DNA of 51,364 bases, taken from positions 51,201,385 through 51,252,748 of the forward strand of contig NC_088295.1 in assembly GCF_032854445.1 (NCBI RefSeq), read 5' to 3'. The notes beneath the pieces were generated by a model, which had not been told where the DNA came from, made no database searches, and worked only from the letters and a program-made list of their open reading frames with translations. Below are positions 44,234-51,364 of this stretch, in pieces (within the stretch, counting starts at the first letter, position 1; each line of letters begins with the position of its first letter). The DNA comes from Liolophura sinensis. Its lineage: Eukaryota; Mollusca; Polyplacophora; Chitonida; Chitonidae. A program made the translations under genes and the position numbers.

Positions 44234-45445
44234 TTAACTGCTAGTGAGGATATAGTTAAAACAGTGATCATAAATGTAACCTGGGTAGCGTCTCTTAGTT
44301 TCATGGTGAGACACATTAGCTGGCATAGGATCAGGGATAGATTTATCTACAGGGTTCGGTGCAGTCAGTTCGGTTGGTACTGCTTTAGGAACACTGTCCT
44401 GCAACGAATCGCTATAGGTTTGCACAATTACTCAATCATGCGCTGGCAGACACACGGTAACCGGTAACTTGGTACTGCGTATCTGTTCTACATGGCGTAT
44501 GCAAGTCATGTTATCTACAAAAACGGAATAGTTCACCGGCCCAAGTCTTTCCTGAATCAAGTCAGTGACCCATTTCTGGTTCCCATGGTAATCACGAACA
44601 AGCACTGTCCCTCTCACAGAGAATTCACGAATTTTATTGTCTTGCTGAAGGGACTGCTGGAACGCCTTATCATTCACACGTTTCCTTATGTCAGGTTTTA
44701 ATGCGTCCAACCTACTACGGAGTTGTCTCCCCATGAACGCGCTGGACTCTCCATAGTGGTAGTATAAGGCGTATTTCGATACGAAAGAAGGATTTTTGTC
44801 AACTTGACGTTCCCTCTTCCTTCCTCCCCTTTGATTGCACGAAAAGACTGCTTAAATGTCTGAATGAACCTTTCAGCCAATCCGTTTGTAGCTGGATGGT
44901 AAGGAACAGACCGGAAATGGCGGATGCCATTCTGTTTCATGGAAGTCAGCAAATTCGGACGTAATGAACTGTGGACCATTATCAGACACTAGCTGTTCTG
45001 GTACACCATTCCGTGCGAAAATGTCACGAAGTGTCTCAATACTCCGCTGTGCTGCTGTGGATGACATGAATAACACCTCTGGCCACTTTGAGTGTGCATC
45101 AACCACAAGAAGAAACATTGTCCTTAGAAATGGGCCCGATGGCCACTCCCATGGATGCAGTGAGACTGTCTGGGGCATTTTCTGATGGAATTGACATCCC
45201 GAACACTGCTTAACCGTTTTTTCAATGTCAGAGTCAATACCAGGCCACCAAATATAACTACGGGCCAGGGCTTTCATCTTAACGACACCCGGGTGACCAA
45301 CATGCTTTTCCTGAAGAACACGGGAACATAGAGGCAACGGCACAATCACCCGGATACCCCATAACAAGCAGCCGTTATACACCCACAGTTCATCTCTGTA
45401 GTAAGATGAATTGTTCTTACCATCTGATGTCCACCCTGTAGACAC
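44234..45445 (-). pseudogene. Gypsy integrase and pol C-terminus (frameshifted)
   Basis: The zinc-binding HHCC is intact: two His in KHVGHPG and CSGC about 30 residues later. The catalytic core shows Asp in VVDAHSK (codon near 45098-45100), Asp in SDNGPQF (near 44981-44983) and Glu in NGLAERF (near 44872-44874); the last two are 109 bases apart, fitting D-x35-E. Frame breaks lie near 44940-44960, near 44700-44735 and near 44430, before the proline-rich tail ending at 44234. Known role: insertion of retrotransposon cDNA. Confidence 0.88.
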
Positions 45446-46010
45446 GAATTCTAGCGCACCTGATAAGGTACTATCATGCCAGATGTCAGTACAGGAAGTT
45501 GCTGGATTTGGGATATGAGGAACATGTCTGCCAAATCAACATCCTCTTCATCAGCCGGTTGGCTAACCGCTAATGGTAAACGCGAAAGCGCGTCTGCTAT
45601 ACTTTTGTACTCAATTTGGTAATCGTAACTTGCCATAAACAGTGCATAACGTTGAAGGCGAGTAGCGGTCATAACCAGGATTCCTGTGTTTGGATGCAGG
45701 ATCGACAAGACGGTATGGTGGTCAGTAACAATAGTAAACTTCCGACCATACACATACTGATGGAAACGTTTCACACACCATACAAGGCCTCAGGCGTCCT
45801 TGTCTATCTGCGAATAGTTCCGCTCAGATCTGGTCAGAGAGCGAGACGCGAACGCAATTGGTCTCTCGGTCCCGTCTTCCAAGCGAAGCGGTTTCTGTGA
45901 ATCATAATGTGTCAGAACCATTTGTGACGAGATCAACTTTTTTCATTTTTACAAATGATTTGTCACAAGCGTCTGACCATCTCCATTTCTTACCCTTTTT
46001 CAGGAGGTCA
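45446..46010 (-). pseudogene. Gypsy RNase H region (internal deletion and stop)
   Basis: Recognisable blocks are DLLKKGKKWRWSDACDKSF after the SINE, RPIAFASRSLTRSERNYSQID, and KRFHQYVYGRKFTIVTDHHT leading to LSRLP. Between the KPLRL-like block (near 45895) and the ERPIAF block, the segment that normally carries the first catalytic Asp is missing. A TGA follows the SQIDKDA block near 45790. Two further frame changes precede the SRSL block. It could not supply RNase H activity. Confidence 0.82.
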
Positions 46011-46017
46011 TGAAGTG

Positions 46018-46353
46018 AGTGAGTGAGTGAGTGAGTGCTTGGGGTTTAACGTCGTACTCAACAATTTTTCAGTCATATGACGACGAAGGAATCATTAGGG
46101 TGCATGTACGTGTAATGTGCCTCCTTGCTGCAGGACGGATTTCCACCGCTTTTTTATTTAGTGCTGCTTCACTGAGACGACTTACCGAAGGCAAGTAAGC
46201 CGCCCCGCCCAAGCCATTATACTGATACGGGTCAACCAGTCGTTGCACTATCCCCGTCATGCTGAATGCCAAGCGAGGAAGTTACAACTTCCTCATTTAA
46301 AGTCTTAGGTGTGACTCGATGAAGGATTGATCCTGGATCTACCGGTCCCGAAG
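46018..46353 (-). mobile_element. Second SINE-like family, 336 bp, nested in the gypsy pol
   Basis: On the minus strand it starts CTTCGGGACCGGTAGATCCA, contains GTGCAACGACTGGTTGACCC and TCATATGACTGAAAAATTGT, and ends in a CACTCACTCACT tail. A 7-bp target duplication (TGAAGTG on plus; CACTTCA on minus) lies at 46011-46017 and 46354-46360. Removing the element rejoins the RT C-terminal HPL with DLLKKGKKW of RNase H, so the insertion site is exact. I recall similar ACTC-tailed elements in mollusc and brachiopod genomes, but no name is assigned. Confidence 0.9.
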
Positions 46354-47172
46354 TGAAGTGGGTGAAGCACAGTAGACAAATTTTGCAAGAATCTGTGGTA
46401 GTAGTTCACCAGTCCAAGAAAAGATCGTAATTGTGACACGTCATGTGGGCGTGGCGCTTCTACCATGACCCTTACCTTCTGGGCTGTCTTCCCTATACCG
46501 TCAGCAGAAATTTCGTGACCACAATAGGTTATTGTAGATTTCAAGAATTCACATTTACCTCGGTTAATGCAAAGTTTATTGTCTTTCAAACGTTGTAAAA
46601 CCATTTCTACAATGTCCAAGTTCTGATGTTCAGATTCACCTGCCATGATAATGTCGTCCATAATACAATAGGCATCAGGAATTCCTACCAACACCTGATC
46701 CATAGCACGCTGCCAAAGGGCTGGGGCGGATGCTATGCCAAACACCAATCTGTTGTATTGGTATAAGCCTAAGTGAGTGTTAATAGTAAGGTATTTCTTA
46801 CAGTCATCATCATTCTCCATATGGAGATATGCTTGGCGTAAGTCTAAAAGACTTTACCTTTTGACAGTTTAGTGAGTTTCTTCAATTGTTGGAAGTGAAT
46901 ACTTATCAACTTTCAGCTGTGGATTGACTGACACTTTAAAGTCACCACAAATTCTTACAGAGCCATTGCGTTTAACAACGGGTACAATGGCAGAAGCCCA
47001 TTCACTCCACTGAACATTACTAATAATTCCAGAGTCTTCAAGTCGTTCAGTCTTAATTTTAGGTTTCAAAGCAAATGGTGTTTGCCTAGCCTTATGGAAA
47101 ACTGGTTTACTGTCGTTTAACACAATTTTGGCTTTAGTGTTAGGCAGACAACCTATTTCATCAGTGAACAGT
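46354..47172 (-). pseudogene. Gypsy reverse transcriptase (frameshifted)
   Basis: N-terminal part: DEIGCLPNTKAKIVLND, then RQTPFALK, RLEDSGIISNVQ, ASAIVPVVKRNGSVRICGDF and VDKYSLPTIEE. The frame breaks near 46880 and again near 46850, then LDLRQAY, NTHLGLYQYNRLVFGIASAP, the active-site motif IMDDII (near 46650-46661; usual form Y-x-DD), CEFL, ITYCGHEIS, LRSFLGLVNYYHRF and NLSTVLHPL. The Met before the DD pair is a departure from the usual residue in this clade. The order and motifs identify a K02A2.6-like gypsy RT. Confidence 0.9.
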
Positions 47173-47174
47173 GT

Positions 47175-47975
47175 TAGCCTGAACGAGATGCTACGTGATA
47201 GACTAGAATCAGGAATCCGTAGTGAGAATCTTCAGGACCGTCTATTTTCCGAGCGTGAGAAACATTTCAAAAAGCTGTCGATATAGCAGTTGTTATGGAG
47301 GCCGTTGCCCAGGATGTTTCAGAGATGCAAAATAAGGCCAGTGAAGTACACAAGTTTAATCGCAAGCCTAAACGTCAGATGTCAGAAAGGAAACATGATA
47401 AAAGTTCAGCTACTTCAAACGGCCAGACCAGGGAAAATCGCTTCCGATGTGGACGAAAACATGACCTTGATAAGTGTTACTTTCGAGATCAGGAATGTCA
47501 TGCGTGCCACAGAAATGGGCACATGGCAAAATACTGTCAGAATAAGCGCAAGAACAAAAGTAAATCAAAGGGATCTGTTCAAGTTGTTAACATTCTGACA
47601 TTCTGAGATTCTGACAGTGACTTAGGTGACTCCGTAATTGCCAGTTTGTGCGTCAGTATGGTTGACAAAGCTGACCAGGTCATCTGGGTGGATCCAAAGG
47701 TGTCCGGAATTAAATTGGACATTGAATTAGATACTAGTACTGCAGTTTCAGTTATATCTTTGGGTAAATACAAGAGACTGTATGGGCATCTGAAACTAAA
47801 ATTGTCTTCAGCAGTGTTCAGAACGTACACATGTGAAGAGATTCAGCCAAAAGGGAAATTATGTGTATCTGTAGAGTGCGGTGGTAAAACACGTAACTAT
47901 GACGTATGCAGTAAACATTAGCGGACCAGCATTGTTTGGCCAAGACTGGCTAAGAAAAATCACTAACTAGCACTT
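47175..47975 (+). pseudogene. Gypsy gag 3' part and protease (frameshifted, opposite strand to pol)
   Basis: Gag: LRDRLESGIRSENLQDRLF, a frame break near 47275, then VVMEAVAQDVSEMQ. A first Cys-rich motif (FRCGRKHDLDKC) is followed by a CX2CX4HX4C knuckle at 47496-47537. A TGA at 47605 ends the gag frame. Protease: IELDTSTAVSVIS, where the catalytic DTG is replaced by DTS (47730-47738), then a frame break near 47915 before GPALFGQDWLRKI. Its orientation is opposite to RT, which begins within a few bases on the other strand. Confidence 0.87.
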
Positions 47976-48033
47976 TACTAAGAGTTACTTACATCAAGTA
48001 TTTGTAGGACTACTTGACGTTAATTTCGATCCT

Positions 48034-48115
48034 ATTGTAATTTTTGATTGATAGTTACGACTATCATAGTTTGCAATGCTTTCGTGCAACAGGGTGTAGA
48101 TTATAAGTTAGGGCT
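48034..48115 (+). repeat. LTR-like fragment in inverted orientation
   Basis: TGTAATTTTTGATTGATAGT, then ACGACTATCAT and CTTTCGTGCAACAGGGTGTA, parallel the minus strand of 43850-43925 (TGTAATTTCTGATTGTAAGT, ACAACTATCAT, CTTTCGTGCAAAAGGTTGTC). Only about 60 bases separate it from the end of the protease, so pol is missing from the plus-strand part. Confidence 0.72.
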
Positions 48116-48168
48116 ACTATCAATCACCTCCGTATCACAATCCCATTGTGCAAGCGGCCTCCGGTCTC

Positions 48169-48223
48169 TAGTTTGCCAACTATGACACTGTCGTCGGTTC
48201 TCTGACCCTCTGTGATGTAAGTC
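48169..48223 (+). repeat. Dispersed repeat shared with 7551-7604
   Basis: GTTTGCCAACTATGACACTG, TCTCTGACCCTCTGTGATGT and AAGTC match TTTGCCGGCTATCACACTGT, CTCTAACCCTCTATGCCGTA and AGTC at 7551-7604, roughly three-quarters identical over 54 bases. The extent and family are unknown. Confidence 0.5.
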
Positions 48224-48448
48224 ATTGTTATATTGTAATAGCTTAGTATGCCTTACAGACCACCACAGCCACTTTGTCGACAGCAGTTCAGACAAATTCA
48301 CAAACTTTTGCCAAGTTCTGCAGCAACCATGTTCCGGTTCTGGATGAAACAGTAACGTATAGTGCAAAATTGAAAAGTCAGTCAAGTCCAAGACGTATAT
48401 AGGGACTATATGTTGTCTTGATTAATTTATTTCGGAGTGCTTGGGCAG

Positions 48449-48570
48449 CTCATGTGGACTTCTTCTACGGTTGTACGTGGGTAGGTCTGTTATGCAACAG
48501 CTTTTGGATTGTCGTGGATTTCCCCCCGCCTTTGGCCGGTTTCCATCCAACATAATGCTGGCCGCATTTA
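48449..48570 (+). mobile_element. SINE family 1, diverged internal fragment
   Basis: CAGCTCATGTGGACTTCTTC, GGTTGTACGTGGGTAGGTCT, GTCGTGGATTTCCCCC and ACATAATGCTGGCCGC align in order with the SINE body at 27209-27325. Head and tail are missing and no target duplication was found. Confidence 0.75.
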
Positions 48571-49201
48571 ACGAGACTTACCTGTCGCACTTTGTGAATA
48601 ACACGAATAGTGGTCTCTTTAACAACTGTGTCTTTTTCGACCAGCTTTAATACATGACGATCAACTCATGCGTATGCTATCTCACTTTACTCCAGTCGGT
48701 TCCTGGTGATGACTCTACGGGATCTCAATCAAGCCTCAACTTACACGATAAAAGTCTCGTGTAATTTTTCTAATCAAAATGTGATGTATGCTAGACTTTC
48801 TTCGAACAGAGAAAAACAAATGTGCACGTTAATGAAGACCCCAATAACATGGTATCTGGTATGTCTTTATTGCAGCAGACCAACAAATCTATAAGCATAC
48901 AGTGTGTATATATTATTAGTAAATTCACAAATGCATGGTGAACAGACAATAATAGGATGATGAAGAGAAACAAACAAGCATCATTTCTTAAGTAAAAATG
49001 TCTAGTTATACCAATATTGATAGCCTAAATTTGTATACCTCAATAACACTGCTGCACTAGCATATCTATAGATTCCTTTAAAAACTTTTCTCTCAGGCTG
49101 CTATAAAGCCGGCAGACCAGGTAGTACAGAGTATTTAACTAACGGAAGTCTTATACAAATTCAGGGCCCTAGTCACTGTGATTTCAGGCAACTCAAAACG
49201 T
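48571..49201. other. Downstream flank / 3' UTR of the DUSP gene
   Basis: No other gene was recognised. An AATAAA on the minus strand at 48866-48871 is a candidate polyadenylation signal about 330 bases past the DUSP stop codon. Confidence 0.4.
48866..48871 (-). terminator. Candidate polyadenylation signal for the DUSP gene
   Basis: AATAAA on the minus strand (TTTATT on plus), about 330 bases downstream of the stop at 49202. AATAAA is frequent in AT-rich DNA, so this is only suggestive. Confidence 0.25.
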
Positions 49202-49876
49202 CTAAACAAACGTGACCATATATGGCCGTGCTGAAGGCCTCGTGTTTGCACCGCTGGCTGAGGCGGACTTGTCACTTTTAACCGCAGGGGTCGGCGTAAC
49301 GAACCCCACGTCTGGGCGGATGCCTCTGGGGGTCCTCATCATGGGAACGGAGGTAAACCCATGTAATTTCTTCTCGTATTCAATGAGCTGTTGCCAAAAA
49401 CCAACATTTGGGTTTATGTTCGATTTTTGGCTTTTGATGAAAAGAAAAGAATTCTTCAAAGTGAGTTTGTAATACTTCATAAGGTAGGCTAGACAGATGC
49501 TAACTGAGCGGCTTACACCGGCGTAACAATGTACCAGGGTCTTTCCTCCATAGATGGACTCTTTTCGGATTTTGTCACTCATTTTGCTGAAATACCTTCT
49601 AATATTCGAGCTGGGGCGATCATCCAGGCTCATGCGGGTAGTTTTCAGTCCTGGCAGATTCACGTGAGGTACATCTGGGGTACAATTAATGACATGAGTG
49701 ACGTTCAGATTTAGAAGCGCCCTCTGGCTGACTGCTCTAGCGCCACACAGGTACAAGTGTGGTGTGATTTCGGCAATCTTGTGATGGTGGGACTCACTCT
49801 TGCGCGGCACCGATCCACTTTTATTCAGGAAATGCTTTGAACGCTCGTACACTGCAGGTTCGTACACTGCCGGGTC
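49202..49876 (-). CDS. Atypical dual-specificity phosphatase, terminal coding exon (DUSP14/18/21-like)
   Basis: An acceptor (cttttcag) precedes 49876 and the frame is open to the TAG at 49202-49204, 224 codons, starting in phase 0 with DPAVYEPAVYERSKHFLN. The DSP domain runs from IAEITPHLYLCGARAVS to about GFWQQLIEYEKKLHG. The PTP loop is HCYAGVSRS (HCxxGxxR, catalytic Cys near 49526-49528), with the likely general acid in SLDDRPSSN. The ending NPNVGFWQQLIEYE followed by RTPRGIRPDV is characteristic of the DUSP14/18/21 group. Known: these small phosphatases dephosphorylate Tyr and Thr, often in MAP kinase signalling. No ATG precedes the domain within the exon, so the start lies in an upstream exon to the right. 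The C-terminus is rich in Ser, Ala and Pro. Confidence 0.9.
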   Translation of the reverse strand, partial: DPAVYEPAVYERSKHFLNKSGSVPRKSESHHHKIAEITPHLYLCGARAVSQRALLNLNVTHVINCTPDVPHVNLPGLKTTRMSLDDRPSSNIRRYFSKMSDKIRKESIYGGKTLVHCYAGVSRSVSICLAYLMKYYKLTLKNSFLFIKSQKSNINPNVGFWQQLIEYEKKLHGFTSVPMMRTPRGIRPDVGFVTPTPAVKSDKSASASGANTRPSARPYMVTFV

Positions 49877-51364
49877 CTGAAAAGAAAAAGAGTATAATAG
49901 CTATTAATGAGGATCCTTGGGTACAAACAAATGTATGACACAGGACCGGGACTACACAGCATGCACATACACAGAAAAAACTAGGACAATATCACTTTAT
50001 CCCGCATCATGGCATCAAAGTACTCCTCTTTTCATTGGGCAGCATCGGTCACGTAGAGGTCGTGTATATTCCCGCATCCTTCAGTCGACGTCATATGTGT
50101 TTGCTGAGTAGGTTATCTACCTTTGTTCGCTTGTGAAAATGGTCACACCACTCAAGCTATTCACCTACACATCGCCTTTTGCGCTGAATTAATGGATCTT
50201 TTACAGGATAAATCCCCATTATGGCTACTCAGTGATAGGATACGGAAATAAATGGTATCAGTAACCCTCATATTTAGATAGACATCAGTCAATATCACTG
50301 AGTTCAGTAATTAAACAAATGTATTTGTCATAGGAAATATAATGCCTACACAGTGATGTGGTGGATATTTTCAACAGTCCAATAAGCATGACTGTTACTA
50401 AGTGTAACCATGTTTACTATAGTGAACACTTCCACATGTTTATCGGCTTTTTATACTTTTTAACATTAGGTCTTGTTTACTATTTATTTATTGAAAATGT
50501 CCATTTCACATATTACATGCACATCTCTTTAATTATTAAACATAGTGTTAACGAATACACACCACGACGCGTTTATTAAGTGTAAAATGAATGTGTTTAT
50601 AAACGAAACACGTATTTTAGTGTGCATATAAAGGCTTTAATCTCGCCCTTGTAACTGTATAGAATGTAGACAAATGTACACGCAAAGAAATCTAATTTCA
50701 CTTGAAGTTCAAGTTATTATTACCTGTAATATAGAGATGCTATAGAGCTTTTTGCTTTATAACAACAAAATATATATGTCAGTAATTATACAGAAGCGTC
50801 ATAAACACACGGGTGGCTCATTTGCATTTCCTCGTTGCTTGTTCTTTGTGGTGACTCGTACAACTGTGTCTGTGGACTACACGAAGTGCTGGACATGTTC
50901 AACCCGCAGATCACGCTCAAGTCACGTAGAATCTACTAAAAAACACGTATGATACAAGGAAACGCATTTTGTGGTCAACTTTAAGTCTGAGCAATGTGAA
51001 CTGATCCAATCTAAATTAATACGCTTAGGTCATCTGGTCCAGTGATCTGCACATAGGCCTACTCGTTTAGAAAAGGCAAACTCAAGCGTCATATCGACTT
51101 TCATTTACGACTCGTTATCCCAAAAAATATAACAAAATTGCTTCGTGAAATCTGAATGGCATAAAAATTACTCGAATGAGTTAAAACGATTGATAATAAT
51201 AAAAATCGGTCTCATATGGTGGTAATAAACTTGCGGAACGGTTTTGAAAAAAATGTAGGAGAAAAATTCCTTGATAAGAACACGATGTTCAAAACAGCAA
51301 TCAGAATACAACGATGCATAAAGTGGAGATAAGCTAATTTATATTCTATAAATTCCCCACAAGA
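49877..51364. other. Upstream intron or 5' flank of the DUSP gene
   Basis: The missing DUSP start exon should lie here or beyond the window. Donor-like sites on the minus strand occur near 50118, 50149 and 50722, but none is preceded by a convincing ATG-led coding stretch. No repeat was recognised. Confidence 0.4.

Larger units (their letters stand above)
43843..48115 (-). mobile_element. Dead Ty3/gypsy LTR retrotransposon, rearranged (K02A2.6-like)
   Basis: Minus strand, right to left: RT (46354-47172), RNase H (45446-46010), integrase and C-terminal tail (44234-45445), then LTR-like sequence (43843-44145). Plus strand: gag zinc knuckle and protease (47175-47975), then a piece similar to the LTR (48034-48115). 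The two parts meet head to head. Frameshifts occur in gag, PR, RT and integrase, a stop and a deletion in RNase H, and a SINE at 46018-46353. It cannot be autonomous. The arrangement could come from self-integration with inversion, a later genomic inversion, or two truncated copies side by side. Confidence 0.85.

Noticed and set aside
49212-49472. 86-codon plus-strand frame
   Set aside because: Antisense shadow of the DUSP exon.

Overview
The window is eukaryotic nuclear DNA from an invertebrate. It is AT-rich and intron-dominated, has GT-AG introns, and is littered with short interspersed and foldback repeats. Two SINE-like families, a K02A2.6-like Ty3/gypsy element and the exon architecture suggest a lophotrochozoan (mollusc or brachiopod); this is inferred from repeat style, not from a species-diagnostic gene.

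Region 1 to 17.2 kb (minus strand) holds the 5' part of one large secreted or cell-surface receptor gene. A signal-peptide exon (17098-17170), a 34-nt exon (16229-16262) and then fifteen exons, each encoding one fibronectin type III-like domain of about 92-103 residues, are all joined through phase-1 introns. The domains fall into three types (A, B, C). Read 5' to 3' the order is A, C, C, then B-A-C four times over, and the gene runs off the left edge. One exon (8784-9073) carries a one-base frame break, and a second acceptor 20 nt inside the exon restores the frame. The nearest known architecture is the R3-type receptor tyrosine phosphatase ectodomain (PTPRB/PTPRJ), but no phosphatase domain lies in the window, so the family name stays open. 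The introns carry two terminal-inverted-repeat elements, SINE copies and a 48-bp minisatellite.

Region 17.2 to 43.5 kb has no protein gene that I can support. It contains SINE copies with clean target-site duplications, a long foldback element, a roughly 1-kb terminal-inverted-repeat element, several minisatellites and a local duplication. A good splice donor at 22923 may belong to an untranslated first exon of the receptor gene.

Region 43.8 to 48.1 kb is a dead Ty3/gypsy retrotransposon. Reverse transcriptase, RNase H and integrase are on the minus strand, while gag zinc knuckle and protease are on the plus strand. They meet head to head near 47.17 kb. Several frameshifts, an internal RNase H deletion and a SINE with a 7-bp target duplication interrupt it. 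LTR-like sequence occurs in opposite orientation at the two ends.

Region 48.1 to 51.4 kb holds the last coding exon of an atypical dual-specificity phosphatase of the DUSP14/18/21 group on the minus strand, with an intact HCxxGxxR active site. Its start codon must lie in an upstream exon that I could not identify.
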